Part shown: piece after piece, positions 31,516 to 40,063 of the stretch
Position numbering within the stretch: position 1 is the first letter of the stretch
Layout of the letters: each line of letters opens with the position of its first letter
Assembly: GCA_045532455.1 (NCBI GenBank)
Contig: JAZSFX010000046.1
Span: 1-43,447, forward strand
Source: Ornithomonoglobus_A sp045532455
Lineage (GTDB): Bacteria > Bacillota > Clostridia > UBA1381
DNA: 43,447 nt
Reading direction: 5' to 3'
Program-made: the position numbers and the translations under genes
Notes under the pieces: model-generated
Database searches by the model: none
Seen by the model: the letters and a program-made list of their open reading frames with translations, nothing else
What the model was told of the DNA's origin: nothing

Positions 31516-32466
31516 ATGGCAGAAGTACCCATTTACCTTTTTACAGGCTTTTTGGAGTCAGGAAAAACTAAATTTATACAAGAAACATTAGAAGACAAGC
31601 GATTTAATCAGGGACAAAATGTGTTACTCTTGGTATGCGAAGACGGTGAGGAGGAATACGATTTTTCACGTTATCCAAACGATCACGTCTTTAAAGAGGA
31701 GTTTGAAGACAGCGACCAGATTACTCAGGAGTATCTTTTATCTTTGGAAAAACGTTACAAGCCCGACGTTGTTATGGTTGAATATAACGGAATGTGGTTG
31801 CTTTCCGATTTGTATGAGGCTCTGCCGCAAAATTGGATTGTATATCAGGAGTTGATGTTCTGCGAGGCAAAGACGTTTATTCCGTATAACCAGAATATGC
31901 GTCAGCTTATGGTTGATAAGCTGACTAGCTGCGAAATGATTGCAATAAACCGTGCTGACGAGGCACCTGACCTCGACCGCGAGCAGATACACAAGATAAT
32001 AAGAGGCTCGAACAGACGTTGTACCATAGCTTTTGAAAACTCAAACGGTACAGTTGAGTATGACGAAATCCAAGACCCTCTCCCCTATGATATTAATGCC
32101 TCAGTAATTAAAATAGCTGACGAGGATTATGCTCTCTTCTACCGTGATTTGTCGGAAGAGCAAGCAAAGTACGACTCTAAGGTTATAGAATTTCGTGGTG
32201 TGCTTGCAAGAGATAACGAAATGTCAAAAAAAGAGGCTGTTGTCGGCAGACAGATTATGACGTGTTGTGCCGATGATATTGCGTATTATCCTATAGTATG
32301 TACCTCAAAAACCGACCTTAATTTTAAAAGCGGTGATTGGGTTACTGTACGCGCAAAAATAAAGATAAAAAAGCACCCCATTTATGAGGGTGAAGGACCT
32401 GTTTTACAGATAGAAAAAATAATAAGAGCACTGCCACCGAAGGAGGCAGTCGCAACCTTCTTTTAA
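31516..32466 (+). CDS. CobW-like P-loop protein fused to a DUF1980-like C-terminal domain
   Basis: The 316-residue protein starts with a CobW-like GTPase domain: P-loop GFLESGKT (11-18) and NRAD (145-148) in the guanine-specificity position. It lacks the CXCC metal motif of true COG0523 proteins. From about residue 198 it resembles the TIGR03943/DUF1980 (YcgQ) C-terminal domain: VIEFRGVLARD, VGRQIMTCCADDI (Cys250-Cys251) and a beta-rich end with GDWVTVRAKI. Outside this fusion, DUF1980 proteins are partners of YcgR-type permeases, often in zinc-regulated clusters. It is probably co-transcribed with the His-rich GTPase. Function is inferred as metal handling; the DUF1980 assignment is moderately sure. 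Confidence 0.75.
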   Translation: MAEVPIYLFTGFLESGKTKFIQETLEDKRFNQGQNVLLLVCEDGEEEYDFSRYPNDHVFKEEFEDSDQITQEYLLSLEKRYKPDVVMVEYNGMWLLSDLYEALPQNWIVYQELMFCEAKTFIPYNQNMRQLMVDKLTSCEMIAINRADEAPDLDREQIHKIIRGSNRRCTIAFENSNGTVEYDEIQDPLPYDINASVIKIADEDYALFYRDLSEEQAKYDSKVIEFRGVLARDNEMSKKEAVVGRQIMTCCADDIAYYPIVCTSKTDLNFKSGDWVTVRAKIKIKKHPIYEGEGPVLQIEKIIRALPPKEAVATFF

Positions 32467-32510
32467 ACTATAAAGTCTTAATAAAATTGCCCATCTTGCC
32501 ATTTTCAAAA

Positions 32511-32559
32511 GCTCGGAGTATCAATATACGCCGTCGCTTTTTTAAACGGCAACCTGAGC
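32511..32559 (+). ncRNA. Possible structured leader (three-way junction) upstream of argJ
   Basis: The 149-base gap before argJ can fold as an outer stem GCTCGG/CC(T)GAGC (32511-32516 with 32553-32559), enclosing hairpins GTAT-CAAT-ATAC (32518-32529) and GCCGT/ACGGC (32530-32550). It matches no riboswitch that I recognise and may be chance pairing. Confidence 0.25.
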
Positions 32560-32615
32560 AATTTTCTTACAGACTCAGTTAGTGCTATTTGGCACGGAAA
32601 GGAAACACTATAATT

Positions 32616-33854
32616 ATGATAAAATATGACGGATATAAATATATAGATGGCGGTGTGTGTGCCGCTAAGGGTTTTAAGGCAAACGGTCTTAACTGCGGTC
32701 TTAACCCTAACAAAGAAAAAAACGACTTATGTATTGTGGTAAGTGATGTGCCCTGTTCTGCTGCTGCAGTCTATACACAAAACAAGGTTAAGGGTGCACC
32801 TATCGTAATCACAAAAAAGCATCTCGAAAAGACAGGCGGTAAAACAATGGCAGTTATTGCAAACTCCAAAAATGCGAACACCTGCAATGCAGACGGCGAA
32901 GAAAAAGCCGAGCGTATGTGTGAGTTGGCGGCAAACGAGCTTGGAATAAGTGCTGATGATGTTATAGTTGCATCAACAGGTGTTATTGGTCAGCCATTGC
33001 CTATTGAGCCGATTGAAAACAGTATAAAAGAATTGGTATCGGGCTTGGATTACAACAAAAACGAGGCTGCCGCCACTGCAATTATGACAACTGATACTAT
33101 AAAAAAAGAGGTTGCAGTTGAATTTGAGATTAATGGTACAAAATGCCGCATTGGCGGAATGGCAAAGGGCAGCGGTATGATTCATCCAAATATGGCTACA
33201 ACGCTTAATTTTATTACAACAGACGTTGCAATCGAGCCTGAGGCAGTGCAGTGTGCACTTTCGGATATTACAAAAATCACATATAACTGTCTGAGTGTTG
33301 ACGGTGATACCTCTACAAACGATATGGTTTGCGTATTGGCAAACGGTATGGCAGACAATACAACGGTTAAAATTAATACAAGTGAGTATGAAATATTCAA
33401 AACTGCACTATACATTGTTATGAGCGAAATGACAAAAATGCTTGCAAAAGACGGTGAGGGCGCAACAAAGCTTTTAGAATGTACCTGTTATGGTGCACCT
33501 GACCAAGACACAGCAATTATAGTTGCTAAAAGCGTAATACGTTCACCTCTGTTTAAGTGTGCAATGTTTGGTGAGGACGCTAATTGGGGACGTGTTCTAT
33601 GCGCTATCGGCTATGCTGAGGCGGATTTTGATATAAACAAGGTAGATGTTGCACTTCGTTCCCAAAACGGCGTTGTTGAAGTGTGCAAAGACGGTGCAGG
33701 CGTGCCATTCAGCGAAGAAGTCGCGGCAACTGTGCTTTCTGCGGACGAGATATTTATTGATATCAATCTTAACCAGGGTAATGCCTCTGCTAAGGCATGG
33801 GGTTGCGATTTAACGTATGATTACGTTAAAATAAATGGTGATTACCGTTCATAA
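32616..33854 (+). CDS. argJ: Bifunctional glutamate N-acetyltransferase/ornithine acetyltransferase
   Basis: ArgJ transfers acetyl from N-acetylornithine to glutamate (and can use acetyl-CoA) in arginine synthesis. It self-cleaves before the nucleophile Thr, visible in KGSGMIHPNMATTLNF (cleavage Ala-Thr). Other family blocks are GFKANGLNCGLNPNKEKNDL, TQNKVKGAPI, ANSKNANTCNADGE, STGVIGQPLP, DGDTSTNDM and FGEDANWGRVLCAIGYA. I chose the ATG at 32616, which starts the conserved domain; a TTG 27 bases upstream is possible, as AAGGA is about 13 bases from the ATG. No other arginine gene is adjacent. It is 412 residues, normal for the family. Confidence 0.95.
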   Translation: MIKYDGYKYIDGGVCAAKGFKANGLNCGLNPNKEKNDLCIVVSDVPCSAAAVYTQNKVKGAPIVITKKHLEKTGGKTMAVIANSKNANTCNADGEEKAERMCELAANELGISADDVIVASTGVIGQPLPIEPIENSIKELVSGLDYNKNEAAATAIMTTDTIKKEVAVEFEINGTKCRIGGMAKGSGMIHPNMATTLNFITTDVAIEPEAVQCALSDITKITYNCLSVDGDTSTNDMVCVLANGMADNTTVKINTSEYEIFKTALYIVMSEMTKMLAKDGEGATKLLECTCYGAPDQDTAIIVAKSVIRSPLFKCAMFGEDANWGRVLCAIGYAEADFDINKVDVALRSQNGVVEVCKDGAGVPFSEEVAATVLSADEIFIDINLNQGNASAKAWGCDLTYDYVKINGDYRS

Positions 33855-33864
33855 AGGAGTTATT

Positions 33865-34608
33865 ATGGATTTTTTAAACGATTTGCTTACAGGCTTTATA
33901 CGCCCGAAAAAATACAAAGAGCTTTTAGAAAAAGGTACAAGTCGTGTTGCGGTTTATGTGCTCATATTGATTTTAATATCATCGGTTATTGCATTTATAT
34001 CGCTTTCTAAATTATCGAGCGCAACTCAAAAATACTACAAAGAAGTTGTTCCCGATTTTTCGTTTACGAACAACGAGCTTAATATGAGTGAGTCTTTTAG
34101 GTTAGAGCTTTTTGGAATGATTATAGCTGCTGATTCGGACAAAGAGTTCAGCAGTGCAGATTTTGGGGATAATATTCAAGGTTTTTTATTTGATAAAAAC
34201 AGTATGATTTTACGTTCTACGGCAGGTACAAAGGAATTTCAATACCGCGAGCTTGCAGATGATGAATATATAACTTTTTCAAAGCAGGATATATATCTTC
34301 TATCACCCACCCTCAGAATTCTTTTCTATGTTTTTTTAATATTTACTATAGCTTATAACGTTGCAGGATTTTTCCTTGGCGCGCTCGTTGTATCACTGTT
34401 TGCACTTATTCCAAACAGGGTAAGCAAATTAAGCTTTAGCAAGCTATATAAACTATCAATCTATTCACGGGGATTACCTATTATTCTTTCACTTGTACTA
34501 AGTGGGTTTTTAGGCACTATACCAACAATTATCAGCTTGCTGATATCCCTTATTGTAGTTAATATTGCATTAACTGCAATAACACCAAATGACACCAATA
34601 GAACATAA
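33865..34608 (+). CDS. DUF1189-like membrane protein
   Basis: This 247-residue protein has one N-terminal transmembrane helix (about 28-48), an extracytoplasmic domain of about 100 residues, and three further helices (about 145-175, 200-220, 222-240). The start MDFLNDLLTGFIRPKKYKELLEKGTSR and the layout resemble DUF1189 proteins, whose role is unknown. The ATG was chosen for AAAGGAG nine bases before it; it lies 10 bases after argJ and probably shares its transcript. A strong terminator follows. The family match is moderate. Confidence 0.65.
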   Translation: MDFLNDLLTGFIRPKKYKELLEKGTSRVAVYVLILILISSVIAFISLSKLSSATQKYYKEVVPDFSFTNNELNMSESFRLELFGMIIAADSDKEFSSADFGDNIQGFLFDKNSMILRSTAGTKEFQYRELADDEYITFSKQDIYLLSPTLRILFYVFLIFTIAYNVAGFFLGALVVSLFALIPNRVSKLSFSKLYKLSIYSRGLPIILSLVLSGFLGTIPTIISLLISLIVVNIALTAITPNDTNRT

Positions 34609-34612
34609 AAAA

Positions 34613-34645
34613 ATCCCGAGTCTGTGTACTCGGGATTTTTTTTTT
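34613..34645 (+). terminator. Strong intrinsic terminator
   Basis: ATCCCGAG (34613-34620) pairs with CTCGGGAT (34629-34636), flanked by AAAA and followed by about ten T. It may work in both directions, since the minus-strand gene ends at 34696. Confidence 0.93.
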
Positions 34646-34695
34646 GCAAATTGATGAGGGAATACTATATCATTTGCAAGAGCAAAAAATCATTT

Positions 34696-35949
34696 TTATT
34701 TGTCGTCTTTTTTCATCTTAATGAGTATAAACCATACTGCAATCAACGCTATCAATGCACATCCGCCGCCAAATACTGCAATCGGTGTTTTTAGCCTTGA
34801 CGGAATCTTTTTCTCTATATCTATCTTAGGTAAATTTATCAAAGGCTTTGATTCATTATCTGCTTTTGAAAGCTCTAATTCTGTACGTGATTGCTTTAAA
34901 AGTAATGTACTTCTTTTATATGTTTCGTATATCTTGTTAAGCTCAATATCCGATAGGGGTATACAGTCTGTTCGTACCTTAAGCAGCTGGTATCCGTCGG
35001 GTGCACTGTCGCTGCGTCTGAAAAGCGCGTAATTATAAAACGACCTATCTGTTGAAAAACGTACATAATATATTTCATCACCAAGCGAATACATATTGCT
35101 TATAAGATAGAACCTGTCTGAATTTGTTGTAAAATCCATTGCAGAGCGATACTCTGCCATAGACTTAAATCTGCTTATATCAAAATCACAGTAGTTTACT
35201 GCCTTTGCAAGTGCATCTTCTAAAAGTGCCTCGTCATCAGGCGATAACCTTAATGAGATATCCTCTAACGTAACACTGTCGGCAGTGTTATCCTTGAGCT
35301 TTTTAAAGAACAAGCCAAGAGTTTTGTTGAATGACGAAATATCCATACTCGAATGAATATGCGAGTTATTAAAATCGAGTATTCCAATATCCTCAACACC
35401 TGAGGGTTGTTTTATATACATAAATGCATCATTACCTATAACAGTATAATACTCACTCTTTAAAAGAACCTGGTTTTTATATGTTTTATAGGAAATGTAT
35501 TTTTTATTATCTTTATAGCCTATATTAAATTCACCGCTTATGCCATCAGCTATTTCGGAGTACGATTTTGATATAATCCCTATAAGTTCAGCTTTGGTTG
35601 TTTCTTTATCATAGCTTAAAATATGAACTTCGATACATTCGCTGTTTTTGTCCATAAGGTATATAACCAAAAGCGGTATACCGTTGTTATTGAAGTCTAT
35701 TAAATCTGCGTATATAACTCCGCCATTTTCGTCTGTTAACTCAGTGTCCGATAACATAACAAATCCGTCTGTGTTATTGGCAGATACTACACCATAATCG
35801 TACAGATAGTCGTTTAACTTATAGCCATAAACTGAGGACATTATTCCGCTCTGGTTACTTTCCTCACTAAAAACATTTATAGAAACAGAGGACAGTGCTA
35901 CTACAAGAGATACAAACAAGCACATAATCTTATACATACCCAACTTCAA
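34696..35949 (-). CDS. Membrane-anchored extracellular protein of unknown function
   Basis: This 417-residue protein has an N-terminal signal peptide (KIMCLFVSLVVALSSVSINVFS), a large extracytoplasmic region and a C-terminal transmembrane helix (GGGCALIALIAVWFILI) with a Lys-rich tail, so it is a type I anchored surface protein. I recognise no domain; the YGYKLNDYLYDYGVV and DLIDFNNNGIPLLVIYLMD stretches recall calcium-binding-like DxNNNG repeats of VCBS/FG-GAP-type proteins, weakly. I favour the TTG at 35947-35949, about ten bases after GGGGAGG; the ATG at 35937 lacks a good site. It diverges from the zinc-ribbon gene at 36208. Confidence 0.7.
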   Translation of the reverse strand: MKLGMYKIMCLFVSLVVALSSVSINVFSEESNQSGIMSSVYGYKLNDYLYDYGVVSANNTDGFVMLSDTELTDENGGVIYADLIDFNNNGIPLLVIYLMDKNSECIEVHILSYDKETTKAELIGIISKSYSEIADGISGEFNIGYKDNKKYISYKTYKNQVLLKSEYYTVIGNDAFMYIKQPSGVEDIGILDFNNSHIHSSMDISSFNKTLGLFFKKLKDNTADSVTLEDISLRLSPDDEALLEDALAKAVNYCDFDISRFKSMAEYRSAMDFTTNSDRFYLISNMYSLGDEIYYVRFSTDRSFYNYALFRRSDSAPDGYQLLKVRTDCIPLSDIELNKIYETYKRSTLLLKQSRTELELSKADNESKPLINLPKIDIEKKIPSRLKTPIAVFGGGCALIALIAVWFILIKMKKDDK

Positions 35950-36030
35950 GTATATATCGCCTCCCCAAAAATATGTTAAAATCTGATATTTCGCCCAAAT
36001 ATCACATAATATTACACTATATCCATATAT

Positions 36031-36059
36031 ATTATATAATGCGTTATGTAACATTTCAA
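36031..36059 (-). promoter_or_regulatory. SigA promoter of the surface protein gene
   Basis: Minus-strand TTGAAA (36054-36059) and TATAAT (36031-36036) have a 17-base spacer. Confidence 0.7.
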
Positions 36060-36141
36060 CTTTATTGCAATTAAAATTATATGACAGATATATTACATAT
36101 GAGTAAATATTGCTAAAAATATAAAATGCGTTATTTTTCTC

Positions 36142-36170
36142 TTGCAATAATGGATTTTTTATGATATGAT
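36142..36170 (+). promoter_or_regulatory. SigA promoter of the zinc-ribbon gene
   Basis: TTGCAA (36142-36147) and TATGAT (36165-36170) have a 17-base spacer; the start would be near 36177, about 30 bases before the gene. Confidence 0.65.
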
Positions 36171-36207
36171 ATTATTAATAGTATATCTGTTAAGTGAGGG
36201 TTGACAA

Positions 36208-37029
36208 ATGTATTGCAAAAGATGTGGCAGAAAATTAGATGAAAATTCTCGTTTTTGCGACCGTTGCGGAAAATCCGTAAAGACTAACAGTGCCGAGAAA
36301 ACACGTAAAAAAGAAATTGAAGAGCTGGCACAAAGCAGAATTAAGAGAAATAATAAACTTAAAGAACAAGAAATTATAAATAAACCAAAAAAAGAAGGCA
36401 TATCCGACAGAATTATAATAACTATTATTGTTATAGTTATAGCCGCAATATTAGTTGCCTCAATGTTGATTACATATAATCTATGGACAAATTCATCAAA
36501 TAACGCAGCGTGGCGCTCTCAGGACGGAACTGCACTTATGAATGCAACTCCTACTCCCGAAGCACCTGAGGTTGATAATACTGAAGATGAACCGTCAAAA
36601 ACACCCGTTAAACTCACGGGAAATATTAACGAAGACGGATACAGTGTCTACGAATTTGACGGCAAGGAATTCCTGTACCCGTCAGTTTTTAAAACAACAA
36701 ATACAGGCGAGCTTGCCAAACTGAGACTTGTTGATTCCGAGGGCGAGGGCACTATTGAGCTTAATGTTCAAAATGCGGTCAAGTCCAAAGCTCACGACCT
36801 TATGTTAGAGTATGCCAAGGATAATCCCGAAAATGAAGTTGTTTCTTCAAGAGCAGGAGCTGACTGGTATATAATAGATATAGAAAATGCAGGGCTTCTT
36901 ACTCACAGAAAATGCGTTATATCAAACGGACTTGCAATTTCCTATGATTTTACGTATAATGCATCATCACGATATATTCAGCTATACGAGCAATATATTG
37001 AGTATATGGACGAAGCTTTTAACTACTGA
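36208..37029 (+). CDS. Zinc-ribbon single-pass membrane protein
   Basis: This 273-residue protein begins with a zinc ribbon (Cys3, Cys6, Cys17, Cys20; YCKRCGRKLDENSRFCDRCGK), continues with a charged linker (about 25-68), one transmembrane helix (about 70-92) and an extracytoplasmic part with a Pro/Glu/Thr-rich spacer and a beta-rich domain from about residue 145. This layout is common among Firmicute proteins of unknown role, with the ribbon inside and a sensor-like domain outside. The ATG has GAGGG upstream. It ends 11 bases inside the convergent gene at 37019. Confidence 0.75.
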   Translation: MYCKRCGRKLDENSRFCDRCGKSVKTNSAEKTRKKEIEELAQSRIKRNNKLKEQEIINKPKKEGISDRIIITIIVIVIAAILVASMLITYNLWTNSSNNAAWRSQDGTALMNATPTPEAPEVDNTEDEPSKTPVKLTGNINEDGYSVYEFDGKEFLYPSVFKTTNTGELAKLRLVDSEGEGTIELNVQNAVKSKAHDLMLEYAKDNPENEVVSSRAGADWYIIDIENAGLLTHRKCVISNGLAISYDFTYNASSRYIQLYEQYIEYMDEAFNY

Positions 37030-37351
37030 TACAATTGAATATCCCAAACACGCATAACGCGATTGTTGTTACTACTATAGAAGTAATTACTGCAACACGG
37101 TTACGGCGTGTTTTTTTTAGCTGGGATTTTGTTTTTTTGCTTGTATATATTGATATATCGTTATCGCACACAAAATTTACATCGTTTAGAAATCTGCAGC
37201 CTTTCATATAATCCGATATTATCTTTTGAGCCTCGGATATTATTTTTGAATCGTTTACTTTTGCATTATCATTTAAGAATATTATTGCCTCACTTACATT
37301 AGCCATCGGAAAATTTTTTATTATTATTGCTCGTTTGGTGCTATTGGTCAT
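37019..37351 (-). CDS. Small tail-anchored hypothetical protein
   Basis: This 110-residue protein has a soluble N-terminal part (about 1-75) with FPMANVSEAIIFLNDNAKVNDSKIISEAQKIISDYMKG, a basic KKTKSQLKKTRRNR stretch and a C-terminal transmembrane helix (VAVITSIVVTTIALCVFGIFNC). I do not recognise a family. It is likely real because an AAAGGAA ribosome site lies nine bases before the ATG and composition matches its neighbours. It overlaps the end of the convergent zinc-ribbon gene by 11 bases. Confidence 0.6.
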   Translation of the reverse strand: MTNSTKRAIIIKNFPMANVSEAIIFLNDNAKVNDSKIISEAQKIISDYMKGCRFLNDVNFVCDNDISIYTSKKTKSQLKKTRRNRVAVITSIVVTTIALCVFGIFNCISS

Positions 37352-37436
37352 ATATGTGTATTCCTTTCAAATTCATTCTTTTGCAGTTATTTTTACCGTA
37401 TTTATGGATAAATATACCTGTTTTAAGCAAACAAAA

Positions 37437-37459
37437 AAGGCTATAAAAACTATAGCCTT
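37437..37459 (-). terminator. Intrinsic terminator of the DUF4364 gene
   Basis: AAGGCTATA pairs with TATAGCCTT around a five-base loop. On the minus strand it is followed by a T-run; the stop codon lies in the stem. Confidence 0.85.
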
Positions 37460-38027
37460 AATTGTTTTCTTCCTCAATTACTTCTTCACTCGACTTATTC
37501 ATAATTTTCAAAATTTCTTCGTATACGGTTTCGTAGTTGTTCTTGAAGTATTTTACCATCTTTTCGGCTTCTTCTCTTGCACCCGTATAGAGCATAAGCT
37601 CAAATATCTGTGTTTTATCGTCATCAAAAAGCTTACACTCCGCACCAAACTCATTTTTGTGTATTGGTATAATCCTTGCCTGAACTGCATTACGTCGTCT
37701 TTCTTCGAGATATAGCTCTTTTATATCTCTCATAATCGGCTCGCGTATGTATATGGGCACTTGCATAGCAAGGTCTTTTGCAAGATTTCTTCCCTTTTCG
37801 GTTATTTCATACACACGTACGTGCTCAGTTTTTAAAAATGTAATTGCGTGGTCGGTTGTTACAAGGTTATCGAGCGATATCTGAAAATCGTTAAAATTAA
37901 TATTACAGTTTTCCAGAACAATGTTTAAAAGGTCGTTATATTCAATGGGATGGTCGACGTTATGCAGTGTATATAATATAATAAAATGTATAAGAAGCTC
38001 GTTATCAATTTCGCGCTCATATTCCAT
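37458..38027 (-). CDS. DUF4364 winged-helix-like protein
   Basis: This 189-residue protein matches DUF4364, found in Clostridia: an N-terminal winged-helix-like region (LLIHFIILYTLHNVDHPIEYNDLLNIVLE... TTDHAITFLKTEHVRVYEITEKGRNLAKDL) and a helical-beta C-terminal part. It is likely a DNA-binding regulator, but no target is known. The ATG has GGGAGG about ten bases upstream. It diverges from rnhB across a region with an 11-bp inverted repeat that could be its own operator, by inference. Confidence 0.85.
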   Translation of the reverse strand: MEYEREIDNELLIHFIILYTLHNVDHPIEYNDLLNIVLENCNINFNDFQISLDNLVTTDHAITFLKTEHVRVYEITEKGRNLAKDLAMQVPIYIREPIMRDIKELYLEERRRNAVQARIIPIHKNEFGAECKLFDDDKTQIFELMLYTGAREEAEKMVKYFKNNYETVYEEILKIMNKSSEEVIEEENN

Positions 38028-38068
38028 TTATTTTCCCTCCTAAAAAAATTTTAAACTTTTTTCAATAT

Positions 38069-38103
38069 AAGTATAGCATAATTTTAAAAAAAATGCTATA
38101 CTT
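38069..38103. promoter_or_regulatory. 11-bp inverted repeat in the DUF4364-rnhB divergent region
   Basis: AAGTATAGCAT (38069-38079) and ATGCTATACTT (38093-38103) flank a 13-base AT-rich spacer. Each arm includes a TATACT-like -10 sequence facing outward, so this may be a bidirectional promoter with an operator. Confidence 0.5.
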
Positions 38104-38152
38104 AATATAAAAAAAGAAAAAAATTTTTAAAATAAGAAAGGCTAAGGATAAA

Positions 38153-38797
38153 ATGGCGGCAAAAAAACTCACTCCCGAAGAAGAAATGCAAAGAATTTTA
38201 GAAATGCACACAATAGAAAACCAAAGAAGAAATGAGGGTAGGTGCTACATAGCAGGCGTTGACGAGGCAGGCAGAGGTCCGCTTGCAGGTCCTGTTTATG
38301 CGGCAGCAGTTATACTTCCTAAGAATTGCTTTATAGCAGGTCTTAATGACTCTAAAAAGCTCAGCGAGAAAAAGAGAGAAGAATTATATGATATAATCAT
38401 AGAAAAAGCACTCGCCTATTCCATATTCAGTGTTGACGAAAAGCGAATTGATGAAATAAATATCTTAAATGCTACATATGATGCCATGAACGGTGCAGTA
38501 AATTCGCTACGTATTACACCCGACTATGTCCTGATTGACGGAAACAGAATTCAGGGAATGAGTATACCTCACGAAACAGTTGTCAAGGGTGATGCAAAGT
38601 CGGCGTCAATCGCGGCAGCGTCAATTCTTGCAAAGGTCGCAAGGGATAGATACATAACCCAAATTGCACAAAAATATCCTGAATACTGCTTCGAAAAGCA
38701 TAAGGGTTACGGAACCGCATTACACACAGAGGCGATTTTAAAATACGGCCCTTCCCCCATACACCGTCGTACATTCTTAAGAAAATTATTAGGCTGA
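38153..38797 (+). CDS. rnhB: Ribonuclease HII
   Basis: RNase HII removes RNA from RNA-DNA hybrids and cuts at single ribonucleotides in DNA. The 214-residue protein shows VDEAGRGPLAGPVYAAAVIL (catalytic Asp-Glu), LNDSKKLSEKKRE, the third Asp in DYVLIDGNRIQG, and KGDAKSASIAAASILAKVARDR with the last catalytic Asp region, ending in KHKGYGTALHTEAILKYGPSPIHRRTFL. A short N-terminal extension of about 30 residues precedes the core. The ATG follows AAGGA. It leads a likely operon with yraN, the dipeptidase, rsmE and the phosphopantetheinyl transferase. Confidence 0.97.
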   Translation: MAAKKLTPEEEMQRILEMHTIENQRRNEGRCYIAGVDEAGRGPLAGPVYAAAVILPKNCFIAGLNDSKKLSEKKREELYDIIIEKALAYSIFSVDEKRIDEINILNATYDAMNGAVNSLRITPDYVLIDGNRIQGMSIPHETVVKGDAKSASIAAASILAKVARDRYITQIAQKYPEYCFEKHKGYGTALHTEAILKYGPSPIHRRTFLRKLLG

Positions 38798-38818
38798 GAA
38801 AGGGCTTGGAACTCAAAA

Positions 38819-39181
38819 ATGGCTACAACAAAAGCAATAGGCGATTTTGGCGAAAAGGCGGCAACTATATATCTTGAGCGCAAGGGATATACTATTCTTG
38901 AGCACAACTTTCACTCACATTTTGGAGAAATAGATATAATTGCACGCGACAAAGACGGTTTTTATGTGTTTGTGGAAGTAAAAACTCGCAAAAACACTCT
39001 GTACGGTCGACCATCGGAGTATGTAGACTACAAAAAGCAGAACAGAATACGAAAAACCGCACTGTATTACACACACAGCGACAATGTTGATATGCGTTTT
39101 GACATAGTTGAGGTAATATACTCCGTAAACAACGGAAAAGGCAAAATAGACGAAGTAAATCATTTAGAGAATGCTTTTTAA
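38819..39181 (+). CDS. UPF0102 (YraN-like) endonuclease-fold protein
   Basis: This 120-residue protein has the family's GDFGEKAATIYLERKGYTILEHNFHSHFGEIDIIARDKDGFYVFVEVKTRK core with the Glu/Asp/Glu-X-Lys residues of a restriction endonuclease-like fold. YraN proteins are conserved next to rnhB in many bacteria, as here, and are thought to act in DNA maintenance, but activity is not established. Spacing from rnhB is 21 bases. Confidence 0.93.
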   Translation: MATTKAIGDFGEKAATIYLERKGYTILEHNFHSHFGEIDIIARDKDGFYVFVEVKTRKNTLYGRPSEYVDYKKQNRIRKTALYYTHSDNVDMRFDIVEVIYSVNNGKGKIDEVNHLENAF

Positions 39182-39196
39182 AAGGAGGAAATATTT

Positions 39197-40042
39197 TTGC
39201 GCATATTTGATGCTCACTGCGACACACTCTCCCTCATTTGCGACAATGGCGGGACACTAAAAAACAACAACTATCATTTTGACCTTACGCGTGCAGGTAA
39301 AGAACATAAACAGATTTTTGCGTGTTTTATTTCGCCCGAGTATTCGCAAAATGCAATGTCGAGGTTTTTGGCACTCGCGAATGTATACCGCAAAAGCAAT
39401 ATTGACGCTATTTTAAGCATTGAGGGTGCGGATATGATAGAGAGCGAAGACGACGTGTTATACGTAAAAAATATGGGCGTAAGAGTGATAACACCCGTAT
39501 GGAATTACGAGAATAATATTGCAACGGGAGTGCTCGGGGACGTTAAAAGAGGCTTTACGGAATTTGGCAAAGATATGATACGTGTCTTTAATCGCGAGAG
39601 GATACTCATTGACTATTCGCATATGAATGATAAAAGTTTTTACGATTGTTCATTACTTTCCAAAACCCCTATAATTGCAACACATTCAAATTCAAGAGCA
39701 ATATGCAACAATCCCCGAAACCTTACAGACGAGCAGTTTTTGCAGATTGTAAAAAGCGGCGGTTGTGTGGGAATAAACTTCTATCCCCCATTTTTAAACG
39801 AAAGCGAAAGTACAACAACAGATGATATAATAAAACATATATTGCACTTTTTAGAGCTTGGCGGTGAGGATAATATCGGTTTTGGCTCGGATTTTGATGG
39901 GGTGGAATATCTGCCCGAGGGAATTAACGGTTGCGAGGATATGAAAAAAATTATTAATACAATGCACAGATATAATTTTAAAGAGGATATTATAGAAAAA
40001 ATATGCTACAAAAATTGGGAAAGAATTTTTGACACAAATTAA
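39197..40042 (+). CDS. Membrane dipeptidase-like M19 peptidase
   Basis: M19 enzymes are zinc dipeptidases of the amidohydrolase fold. This 281-residue member has the metal-binding DAHCDTLS at residues 5-12, IEGADM near 75 (bridging Glu), and IATHSNSRAICNNPRNLTDEQ with the conserved histidine and arginine, then GFGSDFDGVEY near residue 235. A second histidine is in IDYSHMND. It has no signal peptide and so is cytoplasmic despite the family name. The start is TTG at 39197, eight bases after AAAGGAGG. It may cleave dipeptides including those with D-residues, by family analogy. Confidence 0.92.
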   Translation: MRIFDAHCDTLSLICDNGGTLKNNNYHFDLTRAGKEHKQIFACFISPEYSQNAMSRFLALANVYRKSNIDAILSIEGADMIESEDDVLYVKNMGVRVITPVWNYENNIATGVLGDVKRGFTEFGKDMIRVFNRERILIDYSHMNDKSFYDCSLLSKTPIIATHSNSRAICNNPRNLTDEQFLQIVKSGGCVGINFYPPFLNESESTTTDDIIKHILHFLELGGEDNIGFGSDFDGVEYLPEGINGCEDMKKIINTMHRYNFKEDIIEKICYKNWERIFDTN

Positions 40043-40063
40043 AAACGAAAGGAAGAAATACAA

